In this document: positions 1 to 7,434 of the stretch, one piece after another
Position numbering within the stretch: position 1 is the first letter of the stretch
Layout of the letters: each line of letters opens with the position of its first letter
Origin: JADGQA01 sp964579855
GTDB lineage: Bacteria; Bacteroidota; Ignavibacteria; UBA10030
Direction: 5' to 3'
Assembly (NCBI GenBank): GCA_964579855.1
Contig: CAZOIM010000012.1
Coordinates: 1 to 31,526, forward strand
Length of the DNA stretch: 31,526 nucleotides
Translations under genes and position numbers: made by a program
The notes under the pieces: model-generated
Seen by the model: the letters and a program-made list of their open reading frames with translations, nothing else
What the model was told of the DNA's origin: nothing
Database searches by the model: none

Positions 1-1415
1 CCTCGCAGAAGTGTTTTTCCGTCTGGAAGCAGAATGGGAATACCGATTGAAATGATTTGAGAGCGAAGCTCCGTGCTTTCCTTGATCAGCGCTTCAGTTC
101 TCTGCGTCATCTCCTTGGGAGTTGCTTTCAAAACCGCCTTGATTGTTCCGAATGTTTTCTGAAGGAGGTACGCTTCATACAGAAGTTTTGAGAGTCGCGG
201 CGGTCCGAGAATTTCAAAAGCGACGCTCTTCGTTTTGTGCTGAACCTCCAGCGCTTTCAGTTGACGCAAGGCGCTTTCAAACATGAATCCGGCACGGTAC
301 GTCGGAGCGAGAGTGGCATTGTCGAGCGCGTTGATAATATCGTGTCCGGTGTTTCCTCCTTTGATCTCGAAGGCCACTGATTCCGCAATCTCTTCTGGAG
401 TAACAAATTCCATTTGTCCAGGCGTCGAGATCGCTTCGAACTCAGCACGCGAGAAAGTGCCGTTCTCACCGGTGTCGATGAAGACAGACCGAAGCGGCTG
501 ATTCAACGACGTCCAAATCGGCGAGGACAATTTAAGTTCGAGATTTCCTTTGAGCGAGACGCCTCGATCCGGTGGGCAGTCAACCAGCTCGATCGGAATG
601 CCGCGTTTTTTGATTTCTCCGTATCCAATCTTCTTCCAGGCGATGGCTGCTGTAGGCTTGATTTCCTTGGTAATCGGGGAATCGGGTGTCCGTCCCATGA
701 GGAACAACAACATCGTGTGGGCTCCTGCGACAGAAGACTTACTCAAGAGGACGCTTGAGGGGCGTTCCTCACTGTGCGTGTAAGGAATGTTAAGACCCAT
801 GCCGCCAGTGCCGCTCGTGCCGATCTTAACGTAGATTTTCGTCCCGACCTCGTGCATCGACCGGTACATTAATTGGACGTGACGGATAAGCTGCGGGATG
901 TACTGCGTTGCAATAAGTCGTTCAGCCGCTTCGACAATTTGTTGTTCACGATTTCCTGCTGCTTTCTTGACGGCCTTTCGGACTTCGCGAGCAACATGGA
1001 ATATATCCTGGTAAGCGATGGCCGTCGCTGAATTAATACAGTCGATGACGACTTCCGGTTTGTATTTATTGAGGAGTTGAAAGACTGCGGAACGATGGAG
1101 GACTTCGGAATTGAATTCATCGAGCAAGTCGTCGATGAGCATCCCGCGCCGTGCAGGGTCCTTCAATATTTCTTCGCGTCCCACGTCCTTCAACGTGTGG
1201 CGAAGGAAAATGTTCCCCCACCACGGAACAAAGAAGTTCCTGCCTGCCTTCGGATATTCCTTCCGAAGAAGATTGACGGCTTCGTTTGCCTCTGATTCCA
1301 GCAATGATGAAACGATGATGCGTTTCGGTCTTTCTTCCATGAGTTTTCGACAAATGGCGGAGCCCACGAGACCCCAGCCACCAAGAACGAGGACTGTTTT
1401 ATTCTGAATTTCCAT
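1..1415 (-). CDS. NAD(P)-binding Rossmann-fold oxidoreductase, C-terminus cut by window edge
   Basis: An uninterrupted reading frame runs from an ATG at 1415 off the left edge, giving about 471 codons with no stop. The N-terminus has a dinucleotide-binding glycine motif, VLVLGGWGLVGSAI (residues 8-21, G-G-x-G-x-x-G), preceded by a short beta strand. This is the arrangement of extended short-chain dehydrogenases and epimerases. Further in, KIGTSGTGGMGLNIPYTH looks like a conserved substrate or cofactor loop. The protein is much longer than a simple SDR (250-350 residues), so it has an added domain I cannot name. The upstream sequence has only a weak AGG-type ribosome site. The next gene (YbjQ family) lies on the same strand 48 bases upstream. 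The Rossmann fold is well supported; the reaction and substrate are unknown. Confidence 0.75.
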   Translation of the reverse strand, partial: MEIQNKTVLVLGGWGLVGSAICRKLMEERPKRIIVSSLLESEANEAVNLLRKEYPKAGRNFFVPWWGNIFLRHTLKDVGREEILKDPARRGMLIDDLLDEFNSEVLHRSAVFQLLNKYKPEVVIDCINSATAIAYQDIFHVAREVRKAVKKAAGNREQQIVEAAERLIATQYIPQLIRHVQLMYRSMHEVGTKIYVKIGTSGTGGMGLNIPYTHSEERPSSVLLSKSSVAGAHTMLLFLMGRTPDSPITKEIKPTAAIAWKKIGYGEIKKRGIPIELVDCPPDRGVSLKGNLELKLSSPIWTSLNQPLRSVFIDTGENGTFSRAEFEAISTPGQMEFVTPEEIAESVAFEIKGGNTGHDIINALDNATLAPTYRAGFMFESALRQLKALEVQHKTKSVAFEILGPPRLSKLLYEAYLLQKTFGTIKAVLKATPKEMTQRTEALIKESTELRSQIISIGIPILLPDGKTLLR

Positions 1416-1463
1416 ACCCTAAACCTGACAGGATTAATGAGCTGAGTTTTTGAACGAGAGTTG

Positions 1464-1793
1464 CTATATCTTTTCAACAATGCAGGCAGTACCATAGGCG
1501 AGAACTTCCGTAACCCCGCCCATAATTTCCGTTGCGTCATATCGGAATGCAACAATGGCGTTCGCACCCAACTGTGTGGCGTGCGCTATCATCAATTCAA
1601 ATGCGTCCCGGCGTGTTTGTTCGCACAGTTGTGAATAGAGTGAGATATTCCCGCCGAACATAATTTGAAATCCAGCTCCGATATTGCCGATGAGCGATCG
1701 GGAACGAACAACGATGCCGCGCACGACACCGAGATTTCGGACAACCTTGTATCCATCCAATTGAATGTTTGTCGTGACAAGTGCATGATCCAT
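1464..1793 (-). CDS. YbjQ/UPF0145 family protein (putative heavy-metal-binding domain)
   Basis: A 109-residue protein matching the length of E. coli YbjQ (about 107). It carries family features: an N-terminal strand leading to VRGIVVRS, a central helix after RRDAFELMIAHATQLGANAI, then VAFRYDATEIMGGVTEVLAYGTA. The frame stays open to 1868, but ATG at 1793 is the better start: AGAAAGGA lies about 10 bases upstream and the protein then begins where YbjQ proteins begin. The fold is a small pentamer-forming alpha/beta domain. It was named a heavy-metal-binding domain on weak grounds and its cellular role is not established. It lies between the partial oxidoreductase and the aldehyde dehydrogenase, about 136 bases from the latter, and probably has its own promoter. 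Confidence 0.88.
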   Translation of the reverse strand: MDHALVTTNIQLDGYKVVRNLGVVRGIVVRSRSLIGNIGAGFQIMFGGNISLYSQLCEQTRRDAFELMIAHATQLGANAIVAFRYDATEIMGGVTEVLAYGTACIVEKI

Positions 1794-1929
1794 GGTTATG
1801 TGGTCCTTTCTCTTGGGATTGAATTCACGTAATTGTGAACAAGGTTCTAACGGGATTGCATTGAACAATGGCTTATCACAGTCTCAGAAGTACCGATAGC
1901 AATATCATGTGGTCTAGGATAAGCGAGAA

Positions 1930-3432
1930 CTAACCCTTTGGCACTACAGTGTCGTACCATGTTTTTTTGTCGCGTGCCCCCAATTCATCAATGTGCATAT
2001 GCTTGGTCTCGGTATATTCTCTGACTCCCTCGACACCGAATTCCCGCCCAATGCCGCTTTGTTTGTATCCGCCAAACGGCGCTCGCTCACTGATGAGATG
2101 CCATTCGTTGATCCAGACGGTGCCTGCACGCAAACGCTTAGCTATCGCAACAGCTCGGTCCTTGTCTTTTGACCAAACGCCGCCACCCAAGCCATAGATC
2201 GAATCGTTCGCAATGGCAACGGCCTGATCTTCGGAGTCGAACTGTATGACGGATAATACGGGACCGAAGATCTCTTCCTGCGCAATAGTCATAGCATTGT
2301 TCACATCTGCGAAGATCGTCGGGTTGACAAAAAAACCACGCGAGAGATTTTGATCCGTTGGTATATCGCCCCCCGCGACAAGTTTCGCTCCCTCGGCTTT
2401 CCCTTTAGCAATGTAGCCAAGAATGCGGTCGAGTTGCTTTCTTGAAATGAGGGGACCCATGTCTGTGGAAAGGTCAGCAGGATTACCCAACTTGATTTTC
2501 TTGGTTTTCGCAACCAGCCGGTCGAGGAATTCGTTGTACTTTGATTTCGGAAGCAGTAGCCGCGATCCCGCTTCGCAACACTGCCCCTGGTGATAGAAGA
2601 TAGCATATATTGACCCGTCAACGGCTAGTTCCATATCAGCATCATCGAGCACGATATTCGCAGACTTGCCTCCGCATTCAAGCGTAATCTTCTTGAGATT
2701 CCCCGCGGCGAGAGCCATTATTTTCTTTCCAACGGCGGTCGATCCGGTAAACGAGATCTTGTCAACAAGAGGGCTGCGGACCAGCTCTTCTCCAGCTTCT
2801 TCGCCGAATCCGGCGACAATATTCACAACTCCCTTAGGGATTCCGACTTCCTGGATAATTTTCGCGAGTTCCAGTGCGGTGCAGGGAGTAAGTTCCGAAG
2901 GTTTGAGGACAACGGTATTGCCCGCAGCCAGGGCTGGACCGAGTTTCCAAATAGCCATCTTGAGAGGAAAATTCCACGGAATAATTGCGCCCACCACACC
3001 GATCGGTTCCCGCAAGATTAGATTCTGACTGAACCCAGGTTTGCTTACCCCTTCCACCTGATCCGATTGTTCGAGGGCTGCAAGTTTGGAGAAGTAGTTC
3101 ATGTTCCGCGCGGAAAGGTAGATATCCTCCTTCGCTTTGCGGATGGTAGATCCAGAATCTGAAACTTCCAACGCAACGAGCTCTTTCTGACGTTCATTGA
3201 TCTTGTCAGAAATCGCTTTCAACAATGCACTGCGTTCTTCCTTTTTCATCCGAGGCCAGGGCCCGTCGTCAAACGCTTTTCTAGCGGCAGAGATTGCTGT
3301 GCGCGTATCTTCGACGTTAGCCCGTGCAACCGTCGCGACAACATCCTGATTAAACGGATTAATCGAATCGAAGGTTTTCTTTGACCTTGAATCAACGAAC
3401 TCACCGTCGATGAAGAGTTGGTAGTTGGCCAT
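1930..3432 (-). CDS. NAD(P)-dependent aldehyde dehydrogenase (ALDH superfamily)
   Basis: A 500-residue protein, full length for the soluble ALDH family, which oxidises aldehydes to carboxylic acids with NAD(P)+. All catalytic elements are present: PWNFP with Asn154, the cofactor loop SFTGSTAVGK (227-236), general base Glu252 in LECGGK, nucleophile Cys286 in GQCCEAGSR, Glu387 in EEIFGPV, and the C-terminal PFGGYKQSGIGRE. The C-terminal region resembles betaine-aldehyde and phenylacetaldehyde dehydrogenases, but substrate cannot be assigned from sequence. There is no strong ribosome site before the ATG. The TlpA-like lipoprotein gene ends 43 bases upstream on the same strand, so co-transcription is possible. 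A link to the acyl-CoA block at 18-26 kb (aromatic aldehyde oxidation) is only a guess. Confidence 0.95.
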   Translation of the reverse strand: MANYQLFIDGEFVDSRSKKTFDSINPFNQDVVATVARANVEDTRTAISAARKAFDDGPWPRMKKEERSALLKAISDKINERQKELVALEVSDSGSTIRKAKEDIYLSARNMNYFSKLAALEQSDQVEGVSKPGFSQNLILREPIGVVGAIIPWNFPLKMAIWKLGPALAAGNTVVLKPSELTPCTALELAKIIQEVGIPKGVVNIVAGFGEEAGEELVRSPLVDKISFTGSTAVGKKIMALAAGNLKKITLECGGKSANIVLDDADMELAVDGSIYAIFYHQGQCCEAGSRLLLPKSKYNEFLDRLVAKTKKIKLGNPADLSTDMGPLISRKQLDRILGYIAKGKAEGAKLVAGGDIPTDQNLSRGFFVNPTIFADVNNAMTIAQEEIFGPVLSVIQFDSEDQAVAIANDSIYGLGGGVWSKDKDRAVAIAKRLRAGTVWINEWHLISERAPFGGYKQSGIGREFGVEGVREYTETKHMHIDELGARDKKTWYDTVVPKG

Positions 3433-3475
3433 TAGAGTCTATGATTCAAATTGTTCGGGTATTGTCGATGAACGA

Positions 3476-4711
3476 TCAGGTTCCAGTGAGTTTCTTGACG
3501 ATGTCATAGAGGTGTTTCACTTCCGCCTGAAACTCTTCGCCTGTCCCCGGACCTCTAAACCCGATGTGCACAAGCTGGATCTTCCCGTTCTTGTCGATAA
3601 AAAGCGCTGTAGGGTATGCGTAGAAGTTCGTTAGTTGGGAGCGAAGTTGGGGGCCTACGTATTTGTTGTCCGTGCTGCCGCAAAAAAGCAACGGGAACGT
3701 CAGGCCAAAACGTTTCTGGTAAAGGCCCATATTCTTTTTCGCCTGGCTCACATCGTCGTTGATTTCGAACGACAGGCCAACGATCTCCAATCCTTTGTCT
3801 CTATATTCCTCATATAATTGTTGAAGGATCGGCGATTCATCCATGCAGTTGTGACACCACGTTCCCATGATATCGACGATCAAAACCTTTCTTTTGAACC
3901 TGTTGGAAGTATTGTTGAGACTGTCACCTTCCGAAGTGATGCCCGAGAAAACAAACGGGATTTTCGGATTCGTTATTTTCGTTTCCTGCCCACTGGCGAC
4001 ATTGTTAGTGGACGTCAACAGAGGTTCAAGTGTGAGTTCCACGGGGGGTTCGTCGCGAACGTAGAACGTGCCGTTCCATGAGCTGCCGGTTTGTCTTAAC
4101 TCGAACAATTGAGCCTGCCACCCTGTGAACCTGCTTAATGCGGCCGTTGTACCGATCTGTATTCCCGCGTTCAGTCCATAGTCGCCATCGGGGGCGATCA
4201 ATGTTCCAAATACGGAATCGTTCTTAGTCCAAAATGATGCAACCGTTGTGCTATCAATCGAGTTACCTTCACGCAGAAATGCCCGAAACTTCCCCAACAA
4301 TGGAATTGCCGGTTTCATCGTTGATTGCAATTGATGTGGCTCTAAAGCTTCGGCAGACGCGGTAAATGGAATGGAAAGAGCCGTCGAACGATACCGAATG
4401 TAATTGCCTTCCCAATGGCTTCCGTTGAGGACTCCTCGGATTGCTGCGTTATATTCGGAAAAGATCAGTATCAGGGAATCACCTTGGTGTTGTATCTCAG
4501 GTATCGGTGTCCGTTCTTCGCCGACGAGAAAGTATCCACTTGGCGTGAGAGACTGCAGATCGATGAATGCACGGAACGGAAGAGACTTGCCATCAGTCCT
4601 GTGCAGCTGACCACTCCAATACGCTCTTTCCGGCACTGGTTTCTGGCAACCGACGAGAATTAAAAGAAGTGGTAGTACGACCCAAGATGGCTTCATTTTC
4701 AAGAATCTCAT
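3476..4711 (-). CDS. TlpA/ResA-like thioredoxin-fold lipoprotein
   Basis: A 411-residue predicted lipoprotein. The hydrophobic leader ends in a lipobox (LILVGC, Cys22), so the mature protein should be anchored to the membrane facing the periplasm. Residues 30-230 form an unrecognised, probably beta-rich domain. From about 250 there is a thioredoxin-like domain with redox motif WCHNC (Cys286/Cys289) and the cis-proline segment YAYPTALFID (Pro367). This is the TlpA/ResA/AhpC-type layout that reduces or exchanges disulfides outside the cytoplasm, and CHNC is a variant of the usual CxPC. A second in-frame ATG six codons in (4696) is possible; neither start has a clear ribosome site. The client protein is unknown. 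It lies between the aldehyde dehydrogenase and a four-helix membrane protein. Confidence 0.88.
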   Translation of the reverse strand: MRFLKMKPSWVVLPLLLILVGCQKPVPERAYWSGQLHRTDGKSLPFRAFIDLQSLTPSGYFLVGEERTPIPEIQHQGDSLILIFSEYNAAIRGVLNGSHWEGNYIRYRSTALSIPFTASAEALEPHQLQSTMKPAIPLLGKFRAFLREGNSIDSTTVASFWTKNDSVFGTLIAPDGDYGLNAGIQIGTTAALSRFTGWQAQLFELRQTGSSWNGTFYVRDEPPVELTLEPLLTSTNNVASGQETKITNPKIPFVFSGITSEGDSLNNTSNRFKRKVLIVDIMGTWCHNCMDESPILQQLYEEYRDKGLEIVGLSFEINDDVSQAKKNMGLYQKRFGLTFPLLFCGSTDNKYVGPQLRSQLTNFYAYPTALFIDKNGKIQLVHIGFRGPGTGEEFQAEVKHLYDIVKKLTGT

Positions 4712-4792
4712 TTCAGGAAAAGTGGACGAGCATTTTGCGGTTTTGGATATCCCGAATCGCTGAGCGAATGGTCACCGACGATCATAGCGCCG

Positions 4793-5296
4793 TTAGAAAG
4801 CCCCGGGATGCTTCCCGCTTCCAAATGTAGAAAGCAATATGATGATGGCGAGTAAGAGAAATTGGACGATGTAGTGCCACATAAATTGCCGGTTTGAATC
4901 GTTCAACAACGAATCGGCGTTTGGCGGAGCATTCTGTTCATCGATGGATTGCAGGAGAACAGTTCGTCTTCTCGCCAGCATTGCCCCAAACAATGCGCCG
5001 TTGACAAGAGCGATCGCAAAGAAGATGATTTTTGCTACGAGCCATCCTTCACTGTACCAATGCAGCTCTGTGCCAAGGTATCGATTGTAGATATTGCCGA
5101 TCCCGGTTGCAAGGAGCAGCAACGTCACAATTGGCGAGAGCAGTCCGATCACCCTGCCGGATTTGCTCACGTACAGCTTCAGATGCATGTTCTGTTCGTG
5201 CATGATTTTGCGATGGATGAGCCATCCGCCAACAACCACGACGAATAACAAACCGACTGCAATGATGTGAAAAAAGAAATTGAATGAACCCGCCAT
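4793..5296 (-). CDS. Four-helix integral membrane protein of unknown function
   Basis: About 167 residues from ATG at 5296; a GTG three codons upstream (5305) is an equally possible start because neither has a clear ribosome site. Four hydrophobic segments lie near residues 6-26, 50-70, 84-104 and 140-158, with a hydrophilic loop of about 35 residues before the last. Size and topology resemble small CopD/DUF2269-type membrane proteins. A few histidines sit at or near membrane ends, but I see no diagnostic motif. It lies 80 bases upstream of the TlpA-like lipoprotein on the same strand, so an envelope redox role shared with that gene is conceivable but unproven. Confidence 0.7.
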   Translation of the reverse strand: MAGSFNFFFHIIAVGLLFVVVVGGWLIHRKIMHEQNMHLKLYVSKSGRVIGLLSPIVTLLLLATGIGNIYNRYLGTELHWYSEGWLVAKIIFFAIALVNGALFGAMLARRRTVLLQSIDEQNAPPNADSLLNDSNRQFMWHYIVQFLLLAIIILLSTFGSGKHPGAF

Positions 5297-5387
5297 CGGA
5301 GTCACTGCGACAATGTGAATGAGAATTTGATGTAATGTTAAGATAATAAATTGATCCCTAAAAAGGGTGAGTCGCTGAGGAGAAAAG

Positions 5388-5416
5388 AAAAGGGCAGAAG
5401 TACATTCCGCCCTTTT
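5388..5416 (-). terminator. Intrinsic terminator after the CsgG-like gene
   Basis: An inverted repeat AAAAGGGC / GCCCTTTT (8 pairs, then one mismatch and three more pairs) closes a five-base loop. Read on the minus strand it is followed by TTTTCTTTTCT, a good uridine-rich tail. It lies about 47 bases beyond the stop of the CsgG-like gene. The run of A on the other side could let it work in both directions. Confidence 0.75.
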
Positions 5417-5462
5417 GTAATTCTAATGAATGACCCCGATTCGCGGTCGGGTTTCCCCTCGG

Positions 5463-6356
5463 CTACTTTTCTTTATCTCGTACTATATCTCCAACCTGGA
5501 AACCGTTGCCTTCAAGAATTGTCGCCTTCATTGCCTTGCCTTGCAGCAGGTCGTCCGTCGTCTTGATCTTGCCGACCTTTGATTCCTCGGCGCCAAGCGA
5601 GAGTCCGGTATCCGGATCTTTTATTTCTTCTCCTTTTCGGACGACGAAGAATACCGATCCCTTGGTAACGTTGCCCTCGGACCCCGGTTTCATAAGAACG
5701 GTTCCGTCCGTATTGACCTTGATGATCTTGCCGGACCACGGAATCTTTTCCATGTTTTTTGAAATGAGTTCGATGGTCTTATCAACAGCTTCCCGCGTTG
5801 CTTTGCCGATGTCGGTATTATCCCAGGAATCCTGATTGTTGAAATCCATATCTTCATACCGGACTGCTATACCCGTTGTAGACTCTGTTCCTTCTTCAGC
5901 TTCGGATGCGATGATTTCACCCGTTGATGTGTTAATGAGACGGATGTCAACGACTGTTCTGGCTTTCTTTGTTTTCAATCCTCCGCCAAAAACCGAAACT
6001 CCGCCGCCGATATTACTTTCCTTGGTACCGCATTCCGTGACTGCTCCGACGACGAACAATTCTGCTCCAAGAAGTTGGCCAACTTTCGGCGCTGTTTGAG
6101 CTGTGACAAGTCCGGATTCACCCAATTTTTGTTCTTGGACGAGTTTGTCGAGTTCTTGCCGTTCAATCACCGCAAACTTGCCGGATTTCACGAGCGCTGT
6201 TGCGAGCATGTCTGCTACGCCAGATCCAAGATGGCTGAATCCGCTCCCCGACCGGTCTTCAAACCGGGAAATTGCGATGCGCTTCTTGAGTTGAGCTGAA
6301 GCAGCGAGGTTTAGGACGAACGCGGCAATGAGCAGCAATGTAATTCTTGATTTCAT
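5463..6356 (-). CDS. Secreted CsgG-like protein with FlgT-type C-terminal domain
   Basis: A 297-residue exported protein. Residues 1-21 form a Sec signal peptide ending ASA-Q, with no lipobox cysteine, unlike E. coli CsgG, which is a lipoprotein. Residues 25-205 match the CsgG family: RIAISRFEDRSG, then GVADMLATALVKSGKFAVIER, then GQLLGAELFVVGAVTE. From about 208 a small beta domain (WSGKIIKV, GSVFFVVRKGEEI, GFQVGDIV) resembles the FlgT C-terminal domain. The start is decided by GGAGG eight bases before ATG 6356; an in-frame GTG two codons earlier is too close to that site. CsgG relatives form curli export pores or act as general outer-membrane assembly factors. With no curli genes nearby, a curli role should not be assumed. 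Confidence 0.88.
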   Translation of the reverse strand: MKSRITLLLIAAFVLNLAASAQLKKRIAISRFEDRSGSGFSHLGSGVADMLATALVKSGKFAVIERQELDKLVQEQKLGESGLVTAQTAPKVGQLLGAELFVVGAVTECGTKESNIGGGVSVFGGGLKTKKARTVVDIRLINTSTGEIIASEAEEGTESTTGIAVRYEDMDFNNQDSWDNTDIGKATREAVDKTIELISKNMEKIPWSGKIIKVNTDGTVLMKPGSEGNVTKGSVFFVVRKGEEIKDPDTGLSLGAEESKVGKIKTTDDLLQGKAMKATILEGNGFQVGDIVRDKEK

Positions 6357-6456
6357 GAACACTTCCTCCCTGATAGTGGTTGTAATAGTGCGTGCCGTGA
6401 TAAGAGTGCCAGAGTAACGAATAACTACGGAGAAAAAAACTGCCTTGACCCTGCAT

Positions 6457-6481
6457 GGGAGACAGAATGGACTTGTCTCCC
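6457..6481. repeat. Perfect 8-bp stem-loop between response regulator and CsgG-like gene
   Basis: GGGAGACA and TGTCTCCC pair perfectly around a nine-base loop, 27 bases beyond the response regulator stop (minus strand). A seven-T run follows on the minus strand, but only about 16 bases past the stem, so this is at best an imperfect terminator. It may instead be an mRNA 3'-end structure. Confidence 0.45.
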
Positions 6482-6508
6482 TTGACGCAATGGGAGAACG
6501 ATCGTCTT

Positions 6509-7231
6509 CTACATTTCCAACTTCTGAATGTCCTGGATTTCCTCCAGTTTTTTCGCGACAAGTGTTGTCAGGTCTCTCATGGACGTCATCCCGTCGGAAA
6601 TAACTTCAACTCCCTGTCGGAGCTCGGCGAATCGTTCCCTGAAAAGCCGTTGATCCTCCTTCGGAAGATGTTTGGCAAGATCCTCTTCATTGTGCTGCAA
6701 GTTCTTCAGGTGGGCGTAAAGGCTGTTCTCGACAAATTCGCTGATGGAAGTCACGGTGGTTTCAAACGTGCGCAGCGATTCCATGTCTTTCTCTTTTTCT
6801 TTCAGCAATATCTGCTCACGTTCTCTCCGTTGGAGTTCTTTTCGATACAAATATCGTTCGTGAGCGCTCATGATTGCCAGGGGAAGTTTGTCGATGTCGA
6901 TCTGATCCTTTCGGAAGTAATCATAAGCGCCAAGCTTGATGGCTTCAACTGCAACCGTTTCCGAACCAGCGGCAGTGACCATGATAACTGGGGTTCGGTT
7001 ATTATTGTTCTGCATCCATCGGAGAAGATCAATGCCCGTCTCCTCCGGCATGCTATAGTCGAGAATGACGACATCGAAGGTGTTCTTTTCCATCAATTCA
7101 CGAGCGGAGCTTGCAGATCCACACGACTGAACGCCGAATTCCTTGGTCATGTTCAGCGCCATCTCAAGACTCATGCGGAACGACTCTTCATCGTCAACGA
7201 TCAGGACTTTCAAAGGGTGGGTTTGTTCCAT
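6509..7231 (-). CDS. Orphan response regulator: receiver domain plus coiled-coil output, no DNA-binding domain
   Basis: A 240-residue protein. Residues 7-125 form a receiver domain with the acidic pair Asp13-Asp14, phospho-acceptor Asp58 (VVILDYSMPEETG), switch Thr86 (IMVTAAGS) and conserved Lys108 (YFRKD). The remaining 110 residues are strongly charged and helical, with coiled-coil character around 128-155. No helix-turn-helix, GGDEF, EAL or kinase motif is visible. Such single-domain-like regulators usually act through protein contacts, in phosphorelays or with a partner kinase. No histidine kinase is in the window. GAGGAA about nine bases before the ATG supports the start. The gene is transcribed away from the deacetylase-symporter operon across a 203-base shared upstream region. 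Confidence 0.9.
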   Translation of the reverse strand: MEQTHPLKVLIVDDEESFRMSLEMALNMTKEFGVQSCGSASSARELMEKNTFDVVILDYSMPEETGIDLLRWMQNNNNRTPVIMVTAAGSETVAVEAIKLGAYDYFRKDQIDIDKLPLAIMSAHERYLYRKELQRREREQILLKEKEKDMESLRTFETTVTSISEFVENSLYAHLKNLQHNEEDLAKHLPKEDQRLFRERFAELRQGVEVISDGMTSMRDLTTLVAKKLEEIQDIQKLEM

Positions 7232-7282
7232 ACCGGTGGTTCCTCAATATCGTAGGGTTGAGAGAAAGCCTAAGGCATGGAG

Positions 7283-7312
7283 ATTGTACGAAGAAATTAT
7301 CCCAAAATACAA
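7283..7312 (-). promoter_or_regulatory. Possible sigma-70-type promoter for the response regulator
   Basis: Read on the minus strand, TTGTAT and TACAAT are separated by 18 bases and lie about 52 bases upstream of the response regulator ATG. The -10 element matches the consensus at five of six positions and the -35 at four. The call rests on pattern alone. The 203-base divergent region (7232-7434) must also hold the promoter of the plus-strand deacetylase operon, where I found TTGACA/TTGACT but no convincing -10. Confidence 0.35.
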
Positions 7313-7434
7313 CCGATAGATGCCCTGTTGAATCTGCCTGAATGTGCTTGCGAGTTCGGGCGAGGCCTTGTATATTTGACACCGATTGACTTTTCGCATT
7401 CGATTACGATTCTTCAATATCAATAAGGCCCACG

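Noticed and set aside
3476..5305. Cytochrome c biogenesis or copper-handling operon from the TlpA-like lipoprotein and four-helix membrane gene
   Set aside because: No heme-binding CxxCH motif, CcdA or copper protein is visible nearby; the membrane protein has no diagnostic motif.
5463..6356. Curli secretion system
   Set aside because: A CsgG-like gene alone, without a lipobox and without CsgA, CsgE or CsgF neighbours, does not support it.
6455..7255. Long plus-strand open frame of 266 codons opposite the response regulator
   Set aside because: It mirrors the receiver gene on the other strand. The minus-strand product has all receiver motifs and a ribosome site, while the plus-strand product has none.
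7376..7414. Promoter for the deacetylase operon from TTGACA or TTGACT
   Set aside because: No acceptable -10 element at 16-18 bases from either hexamer.
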